20,716 nt of DNA, taken from NCBI GenBank assembly GCA_028571305.1, contig JAOXNS010399830.1, positions 1 to 20,716 of the forward strand, written 5' to 3'. Of this stretch, positions 1 to 11,028 are shown one piece after another (position 1 is the first letter of the stretch; every line of letters begins with the position of its first letter). The notes beneath the pieces are model-generated. The model was not told the origin of the DNA. It saw nothing but the letters and a program-made list of their open reading frames with translations, and made no database searches. The stretch is from Magicicada cassinii. Taxonomy: Eukaryota > Arthropoda > Insecta > Hemiptera > Cicadidae. A program made the translations under genes and the position numbers.

Positions 1-320
1 GGTTGGAGATTACCAGTGACAGAATGAAAACACGGTACGATATCCACAGTAATATTATAAGTTTTGAAAAAAGAGACCAGATTTGGTTGTATAACTCAAA
101 GCACCGTCGAAATCACTGCCCGAAATTCGAGGGACACTATGAAGGGACCTTGAATTATGAAGAAGGGACGTGATAAACATCGGTGAGTTAGTTTATCGGA
201 TACAACAGGAAGGACAACAGAATTCAAGTCGTGCAATTAGACCGCCTAGTAGTTTGGGACGAAGAGGCTTAAAAAGGGAAGCAGTATTACTTCGTTGCGA
301 TTAGGCAACTAGAGTTTTCG
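1..320 (+). mobile_element. Ty3/gypsy retroelement fossil, integrase C-terminal end
   Basis: The plus strand reads as the end of a Ty3/gypsy pol polyprotein: a DRMKTRYD-like stretch near the left edge, then a WLYN core, then a VQLDRL stretch near 230-246. This order is typical of the GPY/F-type carboxy-terminal domain of gypsy integrases, which helps the integration complex bind DNA. The element enters from beyond the left edge, so the reverse transcriptase, RNase H and integrase core would lie outside the window. It is a broken fossil with a few breaks in this short piece and is probably old. No flanking LTR could be delimited: the T-rich DNA after about 320 may include a decayed LTR, but no paired end is available for comparison. 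The family call is fairly safe; the right boundary is approximate. Confidence 0.72.
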
Positions 321-2853
321 TAATGTCTGTAAGAGGTCGGTTGAATGATGCAGTGTGGAATGATTAGCCGTTTTTTGGTTTATGCCCTTCAGTTTTGTCT
401 TTCGACGATTTATTACTTCCATTGTTTCTTCAACATGGTATACATTTTTTTCTTCCTCTTCTTCATAAATTTGGTTTACATTTAGTTTTCCAGAACCTCC
501 TTATTTCTCAGTTTAGCTATCGTCTGACTTTCTGACAGTTTCTTACAACACGACAGTCGACTTCCCATAAATACTTCCAGTCAACTTAAACGATTCTTTC
601 TTAACTCACCGTCAGTATGTGATATTTCTTTCTCCTGGAAAAAAGCTCACTTACTCTGTCTTCCAGTGTGGTGCCAGGTAACAAAATGAATTTATTTCAA
701 CTTTAACTTTATTTTCTCACTCCTAGTGTTCATTTCATTTGTTGCTATTTTGGTATAGTGTATATAAATAACATTAAAGAGTGTCCTCAGTTCTTTCTAA
801 GCGATCAAAGTCACATTCACTTGTTATTTTGTCTCATTATGTTTTACTTTACTTGCTTTATTAGCCTACCATTTCTTGACGAGATGTATGGCGGTGCCAG
901 GCAACGTGCGTGTTTTACTCCCGTCTTTTTTACTGATGTTTGTCTTCCCTAAGCTTTTGTATTAAGTGAAGCAACTATGTAAACATTGGAAATAATTATT
1001 GTATCCAAAATTGAATTTTAGTCGCAAGTTTTTTAAAATTTAAATTTTCTCATCCCAGTTGACATTATCAAGAGCTTTTTTCAGATCCAGAAATTACGGA
1101 AACAGTTCTTGTTGACGTCATTCTCGTGTCTGTCTGTTTCATGAGAAACCAAACTGACTCCTACACGTTCTACTTCGTTTTCTAGTAAGTTGTGTACTGT
1201 CTTATTAATTTTGATCCACGCGATGTTAAAGTAATATGGCGCTCGTGCGAAAAGAATAGTTACTTCTTTTATTATTAATAGCAGATTCAACAGATTTCGA
1301 TTGTGTAATTATGTTTAAGATGTAGGCGATACGTAACATTTTTTTAGTGTAATAAAAATGTATTATAATTGAAGTTACATCGTAACAGTAGCCACCTATT
1401 TCTATGAACCTGATAAGAAACTTGCTCTCCTGCAGTATAAAACTAAGAGTAATGAAGTTTTGAAGTGTGATATATCGCTTATCGGTTTGTAACGTTATGC
1501 TTATTCAATATGATGCTATCAGTATAAATAGACACGTTGTCTGCCACAAGGCACGGTTTACTGATGATACAATATTGACGACACATGCAGTAATTCATTA
1601 TATTCTTGCTACACAGCGACAGTCCTCATGGTTGTTTGCAAGGCGTTATTTTAGTACCTGGTGCCTCATTATAGCACCTTCACGTTTGTGTAGTACATAG
1701 TTGATCGAGGAAATTTTAACAGCCTCATCAACTTCTGTTATAGTTTACAATTGTGTGATCTTGTCCAAGTAAATAAATGACTGTTGCCAATAGGGAATTT
1801 ACGAAGGTGGTAATGTGTACCGTGGAAATGTGTGGTTGTTTTCCTGTTTGGTTGAGGAAAGTAGTCGTTATGTTTTCTTAATTTACACGTCATGTCAGAA
1901 GATATTACGATATTTTTGTTGCTGAAAATATACAAGTCACGTGTTGTCCCGAGTCTTAGGTATAAAGATGTCTGTAGACTTTCAACATGCCCACCGAGAC
2001 ACAGAGATAGGCCGGATTGAGTGCCACGTGACAAAACACAATTTGTCACCCAAACTGTGCTCTCGTTTTATGCAAAGCTGTATAGTTGCAGTCATTGGTT
2101 TAGCGTTAACCAAACTAAATTGATCTGTTTAATATATAAACATTATATTTATAGCCTGACTTTACACAAGCATGTTGTGTTCAATTTAGCGATAGTTATT
2201 CTGTTGGTCAGTTTTTATTTTAAGCTTTTGGTATTATATACTCCATTTTGAGATGTTTCAGAACTTGCAGTCCTAATTGTGATCAATTTTTCTTCAAATA
2301 ACATCATTTATTGTAGTAAAAAAAGTATGTAGACTATATCTGTATAACAAACGATCATTTTTGCCGGAGGCTCAGCCATCGCAGCTTTCGGTGCACAGCA
2401 TTCAGGAGTCATCTGCACTTAACATTATTACTTGCACACGGTACTGTCACACAAATAATCATGTCATTAAGTAATCGTGTCATACCTAAGCATGTAACTT
2501 TCTGTGTACAGACATCTGGAGATTCCCGCAGCTAGGACACAACCGAACACAGTGATATACTGTAATTTAAACGTAATCGACTGAATTACAGTTGTAATCG
2601 CGATGCCACGAGTTGTACTCTCAGAGTATAAAATGTCGTCTACATATTCTTTACACCCATAGGCTTTTACGTTACCATGGACAAACGAAGCAATGTTGCT
2701 ATAGGTTTATTTGAAACCTTGATTGTGCGTACAGATTGCATTGTATAACATATATTAAAAGTAGGCCTATATACGTAAACTTTGTACGTTTACATTTGTT
2801 TTAAGTTGAGATATGCATTTGTGATGCACGAGGGCCATATTTGTCTGTCTGCT
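321..2853. other. AT-rich stretch, no gene seen
   Basis: No reading frame here resembles a known protein. Frames are short (the longest about 100 codons) and are crossed by stops on both strands. The stretch 390-620 is T-rich on the plus strand and includes a short TTC-type run near 450-465. A decayed LTR of the preceding gypsy fossil could be present, but I could not define its ends. Nothing else was recognised. Confidence 0.6.
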
Positions 2854-2868
2854 GATGATTAAATGCTT

Positions 2869-2879
2869 CCCCCCCCCCC
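2869..2879 (+). repeat. C11 homopolymer
   Basis: A run of eleven C residues lies in otherwise AT-rich DNA, followed by about 170 bases of average GC content. It has no visible association with a coding region. Its length is likely to be unreliable in assembly. Confidence 0.9.
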
Positions 2880-3398
2880 AACCATTTGCGCGTGAGCAAA
2901 TCTTGTCCAGTAGGGTAGCCTTAGCACTTAAAACGGACTATCCCTCCCTACTGCAAATGCCCATCATCGTGTCGACCGTATGTCTTGTGGACTTCAGTCT
3001 ACCATCTTCGGCAAAATCTTTAATTTGTTATAATTAATAATAGAATCGACTTCAGGGTTAACTCTCCGAAGTGTCTTGTTTTTCTGTACGTCACTAGTGG
3101 CGTCCTCGGTGACATCGGCACGTGTCTCATACTCCCTTGTCCAGGTTTTTTGTGAATTTTGAGCAGCATGATAGTAAACTGTTTTCATTTTCAGTTTTTG
3201 TACATTTTCATTTTCATATTATTTGTACTTCAAGTAAACACTAGTGATGTAATTATTTTTGATTTCCTTATTCTTGTATACATGTTGCATGTATACGTCG
3301 TATTATTTATTTGCTGTTTTAACGTTTGTACGATCCTTTACAGAATTCTTCCTCACGTTTTACTGTCTTCATTTTCTCTCTTATTATAATTTCATTTT
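2880..3398. other. Unassigned segment, no gene supported
   Basis: A 64-codon minus-strand frame (2994-3188) covers part of this segment, but its translation resembles no family I recognise and it has no adjoining splice-linked coding sequence that I can support. After 3190 the plus strand is strongly T-rich. I see no RNA gene or repeat. Confidence 0.5.
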
Positions 3399-3450
3399 GT
3401 TGAACGAGTGAAGCGAGTTCTCAGTTTTGACTCGACCGTGTCTGCTGTCT
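3399..3450 (+). repeat. Dispersed-repeat fragment, sibling of the 11650 element
   Basis: Beginning with TTGTTGAACGAG, this stretch matches the start of the repeat at 11650 over roughly 45 bases. Both carry GTTGAACGAG followed by a GAAGCGAG/GAGGTGAG variant, then GAGTTCTCAGTTTT and an ACTCG/ACTTG variant leading into a TCTGTCT-rich run. The match fades after about 3450, although 3463-3475 may still be weakly related. Two copies in one window, similarly oriented, mark an interspersed repeat family. I cannot assign its class: no terminal inverted repeat, coding sequence or tail is seen in this short copy. Confidence 0.6.
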
Positions 3451-4597
3451 TTGTTATCATCATTTCTCTCTTTGACGTCTTTATTTTCCAAAGCATTTTT
3501 TACCTCCATAGCTTCGAATTTCGTATTTCACTTTTTTTTCTCTTTTAGAGTTCTGTGTATTGAACTTTGGAGCATTCCTTTCGCCTCAGACCTCTGAATG
3601 AAGGCAAGATAACATATACTAGGACACTATCAGTTCAGACTCATAATATTTATACAAGAGGCTTAAATCTTGTTACACTAAATAATAGCTTGCTTGATTG
3701 CTATTACACACAGTGGATTGTAGTACACAATGTTATTCGCTTTAGTTTATAACAAAACGTGCAGTATCTATGATTTGCATGCAACTTTGGAAAATATGTA
3801 GTTTAAGACTATCTAGTTTACCTAGTTTTTGGACGTAGTTTTCACTGATAAAAGTAACTTCTTTTGTAGTAAAAGATGCAATTTAAATAATATGCTACAG
3901 ATATTTTTTCATTTGCGCATGAAATCTTACCTGTCTGTAGTCGAACGAACGTCTAGCGATTTTCGGAAACGTATTTGGTTCAAAAGCTGATTTTAAATTC
4001 ATACGCGTAGATGAATACATCACGTAAATACAATCTAAGAAAACAGACGCGTTTAATTTAATAAATGTTGATAAGCAAACCTGTTTTTTGAGTTCTAGTT
4101 TATCATTTCATATTTGTATATTGACTCTGGAATTTTAATTTAACACCATAACAGCTTATTTACAATTAAGTTCCAAAATCGTGGATCAGCAGTGTAAACT
4201 GACAGCGTAAGAGGAGACCAGATTACGCTGATGACAGTGAGTCCAGTCACTCTAACTAACCGCACGTGTTCTCTTTTCAGATAATTGATCAAGTCGTACA
4301 GATGAAAACGTAAACACTTGCATTTTACATCGTCATACAAAGTTCATATGTACTTTTTTAGGCGTCAGAGGTGGGAAACGAACTTTTCCCTGTAGAGATT
4401 TTCAGTACTTTCTTTACCTTTATGGTAATAATAGCAAATTGTACGTAATTAATGTGAATTATCAGCAAGGAAGAGTAGCCGACGGAAGTTTGTTACCTGT
4501 TGACCTCAAATCATATCCATTAAGATAGGAAGAAGTAAACCGACACAGACACAGTGATTGTCATATGAGTGTTATGGTGCACTGCTACCGGGCAGCC
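3451..4597. other. AT-rich stretch, no gene seen
   Basis: Short unrelated frames only. The longest minus-strand frame (4140-4340) looks like chance. No repeat, RNA gene or transposon motif was recognised, apart from the T tract that follows. Confidence 0.6.
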
Positions 4598-4616
4598 TTT
4601 TTTTTTTTTTTTTTTT
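4598..4616 (+). repeat. T19 homopolymer
   Basis: Nineteen T residues in a row. Such a tract could be the reverse complement of a poly(A) tail of a minus-strand retroposed sequence lying to its right. However, the DNA to the right (4617 onward) shows no recognisable LINE or SINE sequence, and I found no matching target duplication. It is best recorded as a simple homopolymer. Confidence 0.85.
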
Positions 4617-4959
4617 ACGGTTGATCGTGAAAATGCAGCTATTTAAATGTAACGAATAAATACAAGGCCGAATATACGGTAAAGAAATCTTCAAGCTAAA
4701 TGCCTAAAAATAGACAAATTAAGAAAGACTATTGAGTAAGTTTTGACATCGAATTACCGATGCAATGGTAGTGCTTGATTTAATTTGTTCTTCTATAACT
4801 ACTTACTAAGTAAATATCAGTGACAGGAAGCTAACAGTAAAAGTAAATATTTTATTATGGATTCTGAGTGAAAAGTGTGTACCTCGGATTCTAATCATAT
4901 TTTTATGTTTTAATGCGTATGGGAAAGAGACAGCCGCAAACAGTAACAGAGCGACTGTG
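4617..4959. other. AT-rich stretch, no gene seen
   Basis: No coding, RNA or repeat signal was recognised in this stretch. Confidence 0.55.
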
Positions 4960-5390
4960 GGCAACATCATATCTCATATTCTTGTGTCCTCGCCAAGTCC
5001 GTGTCCTAAAATCCAGTGCGGCTTTATTCCTTTGCTTACTTCGATAGAGTTATCTTGGGTGTGAGAGTTGTCGGCCCTCAGCACTCATAGCTTGTTGTAG
5101 GGACTGCCTCCAAGCCTGCTTTGGAGTTGCTTCGGGTGCCAGGTCTCGTGGCTAAGCCTACTTCCTGGGACGTGCTTTTGTACCAATCTGGTCGCAACTG
5201 CGGAAGAAAATTTCATTTCATACGATCCTCTACTATAAGCTATGGTTATACCGCCAGTACTCGGTCGACAGAGCCTCGTCAGTGGTAGTAGGGTGCGCCG
5301 GATGTAAAGACATCACTCGGGAAGGTGAGGTTGATGGTTGTATGGAAGAGCTATTTGAGACGCATCCCATACCTTCACCCCTGTGGATAA
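4960..5390. other. GC-richer block, possibly an unclassified interspersed repeat
   Basis: Base composition rises clearly above the surroundings over about 430 bases, with abrupt edges. Conceptual translations on both strands contain frames without stops for roughly 35-45 codons; for example, the plus strand from about 5262 stays open through a stretch ending in PIPSPLW. Nothing matches a family I can name. There is no tRNA-like B box, no terminal inverted repeat and no simple-sequence tail. It could be a piece of an ancient transposon, a decayed exon or retrocopy, or a regulatory island. I cannot choose among these from sequence alone. Confidence 0.3.
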
Positions 5391-6000
5391 CATAATCGTG
5401 TTAATTTCAAATCTTATGTTACCGATCGAGATAATTGTAGGAAATGTAGGGCCTACCTCGGTACGGCTATACGAAACACTACTAACTTGGTCATTTGGCT
5501 GAATTTGTATTTATAAAGAAAACACAGCATGTTGAAAGATAGGGCACACGCAATATTTAAAAACCATCAGTGCAGTATCAACGAAAAGACTGACGGCGCG
5601 GCGTCAGGAATGGTTGAGATTGTTATAGTGGCGCCCATGACTGTTAAATTTACAGTGGTTTTATTAGTTCCGAATACAGCTTGTTAAAACGATTTGCAGC
5701 ATTCTTTACCATGTTATTTGCATATGAACTAGTTTTCCTGAAAAACCGGTCGAAAATTCTTAATAACTAGCCATAGCAATTTTACCTAACCTTTCTTATA
5801 TTTTGTACTGAAACAGCTCGGTAACCAGTATATTAACGTTCTAAGTATATATTTCTCTTTCCAAAAGCTATTTGGACAACACATAAAAATATGAAAAGAA
5901 TTCGTGATACAGACGTTTCTTTACAGAATTATCGTACGTAACAACTGATATCAACGAATAATAGTTGCTTATGTTTTCGCAAGAACTGTATCGACGTGTT
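5391..6000. other. AT-rich stretch, no gene seen
   Basis: No recognisable coding sequence, RNA gene or repeat. Confidence 0.55.
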
Positions 6001-6400
6001 GTACAGATAGCGGAACGCAATGTAGGCGTGTGATTGCGGAAGTGTCAATTCCTTGTTGTGTACGCGTGCGTGTGCGTGAGACGAACATTTTACAGAAAAT
6101 GTATCATTGGGAATGGTACGGTTAATTAAGAAACGTAATGTACGGGGTGCATGGGGTAGTGCGGTAACACGCCGGCCGGTATTGTGGCCTTGTGTACGCC
6201 GATGAGGTGGGGACGTATGTATTGTTCCATTCTTCCTTCAGTCGTGTCTGTGAGCTCATTTGCTACACCGGTGTTGTTACACAAAAATTACTATCTTTGG
6301 TTTATCCATTTGTTTATGCGTGCGTTGTAGAATGTGCGTCCGGAGTTGGTTGGTTTACTGCAGTACGTAGTGTGTGAGTTGTGTAATGCAATGATGGATA
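6000..6400. promoter_or_regulatory. GC/CpG-enriched island, possible regulatory DNA
   Basis: Local GC and CpG content rise over about 400 bases, with a GTGCGTGTGCGTG run near 6064-6079 and the motif CACGCCGGCCGG at 6168-6179. The same 10-mer CACGCCGGCC recurs at 10712-10721 in a second GC-rich island. No TATA-plus-exon arrangement or open frame of convincing length is present. The 61-codon frame at 6192-6377 resembles no known protein. A regulatory role is only inferred from composition and from the shared motif. A decayed GC-rich repeat is an equally good explanation. Confidence 0.2.
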
Positions 6401-6690
6401 CATGGATGGACGATGTGGTACGTTACCTAGCTGTCAAAATGTTTATTGTTACACTCAAATGTCGTACGTGTGGGCGTTTCACCGTATGACAGTATAAATA
6501 TACAATTAATGTCACTTAAAATAAATACAACCACTTATTTATACAAATACATGGGAACAAAGATCCGTTTTTAAACTTTTTTTTCTAATCTCTTGTGATT
6601 TGTAAAATAATTAATTGTATTTGTTAATGAGTTGCTTCTACAGTGCATTAATCGCTATTATTGTTATTGTTATCAATATTAGTAGAATAT
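6401..6690. other. AT-rich stretch, no gene seen
   Basis: No recognisable feature before the microsatellite that follows. Confidence 0.5.
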
Positions 6691-6714
6691 AGTAGTAGCA
6701 GTAGCAGCAGCAGC
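6691..6714 (+). repeat. TAG/CAG trinucleotide microsatellite
   Basis: AGTAGTAGCAGTAGCAGCAG followed by CAGC forms an imperfect trinucleotide run mixing TAG and CAG units. It is not in an open frame of any length. It is preceded by a looser TTA/TTG-rich stretch from 6655. Confidence 0.85.
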
Positions 6715-8464
6715 ACTTGTAGTTATGGTTATAGTAATAAAATAACTTATTATTTCGCTTCCCTTAAACAGTAACTTACAGAAGTCTGTGATGCATTTTC
6801 ACCTTCAGTACACGTAAATTGGGTACAGTTTTCACCACGCATGATTGCTGTACGCCTGAAACCTGATCGCATTTATCACGAGTTTTAATTAACATGAATT
6901 TGTAAGATTGCAAAGTAGTTATTTGAATTGCCGTTTCGTTTTGTGGCACAGATTGCGGTCCCAGTGTCGGGTACGCACCGAATATGAAGTAAAACACAAC
7001 ATTGTTTACGACAGTAGGCTATGTTATTTATTGTCTCGATAATTGCGTACGGAGAAAGCAAGGAAGTAGGGAGTTTGTGTACTCAAGCACAAGTCAACAT
7101 TACTCATAAAACATAAAAGTCAAATTGACTCTATTTTCCTGTAGGTTCTTTCCGGCACAATAATGTAAGATGTTCGGCATTGAAGTAATGAAATCGTTTT
7201 AAAGCGTTGGCTGTGGGACCACGCTGTAGGTTTTTAGCCGCGATTTAGGCTTACTTCAAAAACGCTTATAAATTTAATCAGTTAGACTTTGCGACACCAG
7301 CTAAGAGACATTAGTTGCATTGAAATAACAGTGGTATCGTTAGGTTAAAGTGTGAACATTAGAAGCACTGCAGAGTATGCAGTTCGTTTCTGCCTAGATG
7401 GAAGTAGGCTACTTACGCAGGAATTGCGTACAGGATTATTAAATATCCAAGTGCCACCCAGCCCGAGTTTGCAGCTTTTTGCGTGGTGATATTTCCCGAT
7501 ATTTGACCACTGACATGTTTCACATTGTCACATAAATTAGTTAATCTATTAAAGCGGTGGAAATATATGCTATTTTCTGTGTGTAATCTGCTGCCAGGCT
7601 CGTAAATCAACTATAAACAAATCCAGTATTATTCCTTTAGTTTTGTTTCTCCAAAACGTTCAGTTGGTTTACTTTTTTCTTTTTTAACTTACGAATGTTG
7701 TTCTAATCTATAAAGTTAGTTTTTAATGACCTACATGTCGCGGAATAATTCTAATATCGCCATAATATCAAGGTGCATTTATCAGTTTGAGTTTGACATC
7801 TAAAAATTAGGAGGTCTATTTGATGTACATAATGGTAGGCGACTACATAGTAGTACTGGTCACAGTCTTCCTTACACTCCATACGGTTCAGGTAAGCTGC
7901 CTCTCGTAGAGAGTTTGTAATCGAACAGCCCAAGTAAAATTTGATGAAAACTCCTTTTGTACGTCGACTCCCAAGAATTCCGCCTGTCCCTGCTACACGA
8001 AACAGTTTGCCGGTTGATTTGTAGAGTAAAATTTCTCTGAACTTCTATCTTTGACGTCCCTTCCACTCCTGAACTTGGTGTGATGGTGAAGCAGGGAACC
8101 AACTACAAGTCGACATTGAGAAGGATACTTATGTAGACTTTATGGATCACATAAACAGGATCTAAATACGGTAAATTCCAAATTTGTCGCTACTTAGGTC
8201 TTTCAGTCGTCCAGTACGAAGCGATGAACAGTTCAGCAAGGAGTTACAGCAAAGTTGAAAATGTAGGCGTATAATAAAATTTATTATTTTCTTCCGATCA
8301 TCAGAGGTTTGATAATAGCAAGAAGTCACGTGATAAGAGTACCCATATCTATTTTGTTATGTAATGATTGGATTGGGCTGCTGTCAATGACACAATTTTG
8401 GCTGAGCTGTGGGAAACGATTGTGACCACCAGAAACCTTGATTGATGTGGCAGATGCTAAGGTC
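6715..8464. other. AT-rich stretch, no gene seen
   Basis: Several 60-76 codon frames exist (for example minus 6776-6997 and minus 7872-8102), but none resembles a known protein and none is supported by neighbouring coding sequence. No repeat with a partner inside the window was seen. Confidence 0.55.
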
Positions 8465-8507
8465 TCGTGAAATCATATAGTCAAATTATAATTACGTGAT
8501 TTCACGA
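8465..8507. repeat. Perfect 11-bp inverted repeat (hairpin)
   Basis: TCGTGAAATCA at 8465-8475 is the exact reverse complement of TGATTTCACGA at 8497-8507, with a 21-base AT-rich spacer. A perfect 11-bp stem at this distance is uncommon by chance in one short neighbourhood, although not rare across 20 kb. It is not followed by a T run of the kind that would suggest a bacterial-type terminator. It may be a remnant of a small foldback element. Confidence 0.6.
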
Positions 8508-10380
8508 TGTACTGAAGTTGTCTGTCATACTTCCTGAGGTAATTAATCAGTATTTTGTAAGATGGCATCTGGAAATGTGTTACTTAAGTTGCTGCACTAT
8601 CACAAAGTTCCACGTGGGTAACAATGAGTATATCATATATTTCGTCTTTTGTTTTCACAATTTCTTTGACTACAAATATCTTCTAGATTTTGGTTAGGTT
8701 CTGCTTGTCATTTATTGTGTACAAACTGTTGTCTTCAGGTACTTGTACGTATAATAGCCCTATTGAGGGACTTAGGTTTTGAGAATATCGTCTTCTCCAC
8801 ACTTTTATTATCAGTTAATCATTTCATAAATTTCTATTGTACCAAAACAGTACGTTTTAAAAACTTATGGTTTACAGAAGTCTAAATGCTAATGATTATC
8901 TCCTCCATTTCATCCTTTTTTTTAATTTAATTTAAAAATCATTTTTAATTTCTGTTTACATACAATTCCATAGAAGTATGGAAAAACTAATGTTCTCTTC
9001 GTTGTTTTGCACCAATTAACAGTATCTGAAAGAGTTCTTGTTTCACAAAGAGTGGTATGCCATGAACATTAGTTTTGTAATTATGCCGGTTCTTCACATG
9101 GTTGAATTTACTTTATTTTATTTCTTTTCAAGTAGAGATGGAAATCTTTTTGCAGTGCACAGAAAACTAGTAAAAACGTACAAAACCACGAGAGAAACTT
9201 CCGTTGTGCAAATTTTAACTAAAGTCTGTCTTACGTAAATTCCGAGGTAGATCGATCTGGGATGTTCAGATTGCAGTTAGCTCCCGCGATGACACATTCA
9301 CAGTTGCCAACACGGTTCTTCCGCAGTTACTACATTTCATTGCCACATAGGAGAGAATTATTTGTTACGTTAGAAATTAATAAATGTGTAGCGGTCCCTG
9401 GAAGTAGAGGTTCACAGCCGGCATATCGGCAACGTTTCCTATCTTCTTGTTTAAGCAAAATGTATAGATGCAAATTACAGTCGGATGCAACGTGCAAAAT
9501 ATTGATATACGCGATACTTCGGATTTAAATTATAAAGTTGATGTTTATGCGCCCTCTGCGAGGAGGGCAGTTAGTGTAATGTACGCTGTACTGCCAGTGA
9601 ATTGAGCTTGGTGGCTCTATGTTTTCAAGTGACCTTGGACGCAATCACATTCTAACTAGTTTGGTTATGTATCATTTGTTAGTCTATAACATACATCATG
9701 AAAATTAAGTTCAAGAATGTTGAGTACAGTTTCGTCATGGAAATGAAGATTAGTTAACATAACAGAAACTCACGTACCGATTTTACGTATGTATTTTATA
9801 GATTTGTGTAAGCATTACGTATGTAGTACTTGGTAATTGTACTGTATAGATATAGTTTGTGGGCATTGTCATTCTTACTCACGCATTCAAGGTGAGGATG
9901 AGTGAGTGCGTGGGTTTGGGTAAGGTTCAAACATTTGTATATATCTATAACAATCCAACTTTAAAATAAACCAATATCAAATAATCCAAGTAAACGTGCG
10001 TGCTATGGAAAATTACATGTTCATTACATAACAGTTTTAACATTTTTGTGGATATAAAGTGTAACGATATCATTCGAATTGCCTTATATTAAAATTAGCA
10101 TCCAGTAAGCAGCGGCACAAGATTTCGATAATCGTTAGAAATAGCCTATCTGTTTTCGTTACAGTACTACTGAACAAGCTGAAGTTCAAGTGACAGACAG
10201 TACGAGCTTTATGCGATAATCACATGTAATCGATCTGAAACATTGTCACCTATTCTCATTTGTCTATTAAAAGACCTGAGGAATTTTTCAACCATTTTCT
10301 TTGTTCAGCCAACAGTATTAATATTTATATTATATTTAATATTTATAATGTATTTACCTCAAGATATTTTTTCCCTTATT
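8508..10380. other. AT-rich stretch, no gene seen
   Basis: The longest frame (plus 9262-9528, 88 codons) has no recognisable domain and an average composition unlike a conserved protein. A short GC-rich patch at 9549-9610 (GCGCCCTCTGCGAGGAGGGC) has a small internal GCCCTC...GAGGGC stem. Nothing else was recognised. Confidence 0.5.
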
Positions 10381-10430
10381 AGGAACATGTTTCGGAAACC
10401 ATTGTGTTTCCATCCTCAGCCTTCGTGATT
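10381..10430. repeat. Motif like a common insect dispersed repeat
   Basis: The stretch around ACATGTTTCGGAAACC ATTGT GTTTCCATCCTCAGCC contains a 6-bp GGAAAC...GTTTCC stem (10394-10399 and 10406-10411). On the other strand it reads as CTGAGGATGGAAAC followed by GTTTCCGAAACATG. Motifs of this shape (a GATG block, a short stem, then CGAAAC) recur in many animal interspersed repeats. That association is from memory and is general. No second copy lies in this window, so the class cannot be stated. Confidence 0.3.
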
Positions 10431-10559
10431 TTGAGTCTGGTGAAGTAATTGTGTGTTGGCTGGTTGTTATTGTGGTTTCCTGATGGCCTCTGGTACTTTA
10501 AATTGGTATTATTGTACAGTTAACAGCACAACGTAACTGACAACGTAAATACTGCACTC

Positions 10560-10870
10560 TTATGGTACACAAAATCGTTGCACCTGTGCGCCGGTATACG
10601 GGAAGCAGTCCGCGGGTCAACAGTCAATTCATTACGTAATTAGGGGAGGTTTACATTTGGGGTTAAGCTTTCAGGTGTGTGGTGTGAAATGTCATGTCAA
10701 AGTAGGTATGTCACGCCGGCCATACTAATGTTATTGAACGCTAAATAATTCACGCGCCGGCCGGCCGCACGTTGCCAATGCACGCGGCTTATCAGTTACA
10801 ATTTAATCATCTGCTCTTTTAATTTAATAACGCCACGGCACGGCTCGCCTTTTATTTCAGAACGACATAA
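10560..10870. promoter_or_regulatory. GC-rich island with clustered motifs, possible regulatory DNA
   Basis: Within very AT-rich flanks, this segment carries CACGCCGGCC (10712-10721), CACGCGCCGGCCGGCCGCAC (10751-10770), CGCGGCTTATCAG (a GATA-type site on the minus strand, 10784-10796) and homeodomain-like TAATTA or AATTTAAT cores (10637-10642 and 10800-10830). The mix of GC-rich blocks and AT-rich homeodomain cores resembles insect cis-regulatory DNA. That is an inference from pattern only. No start site or exon is visible next to it. A GC-rich repeat remnant is the main alternative. Confidence 0.22.
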
Positions 10871-11028
10871 TGCATCGATATTTGTAGTTTGAAATTACAC
10901 ACTTCGATATACTGTATACGTAATGCCGGTTTATTTAGTAGCCTTTACAGACAGAATAATTAAATTGTACACTTCATTGTGTAAACGAGGTATGTTATTA
11001 ACCGGCGAGTTTTTAAGTTTTAAGTTGT

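Noticed and set aside
300-960. 3' LTR of the gypsy fossil
   Set aside because: There is no second LTR in the window for comparison, and no TG...CA boundary with a polypurine tract could be fixed with confidence.
1738-2049. 103-codon minus-strand frame
   Set aside because: No family resemblance and no supporting context.
4598-4616. T19 tract as the tail of a minus-strand SINE or processed pseudogene
   Set aside because: No A/B box, no coding homology to its right and no target duplication found.
7872-8102. Minus-strand frame with partial openness on both strands as a possible decayed exon
   Set aside because: No recognisable protein family, no convincing splice context.
9262-9528. 88-codon plus-strand frame as a possible small gene
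   Set aside because: No recognisable domain, signal peptide or flanking exon. It is within chance expectation for 20 kb on six frames.
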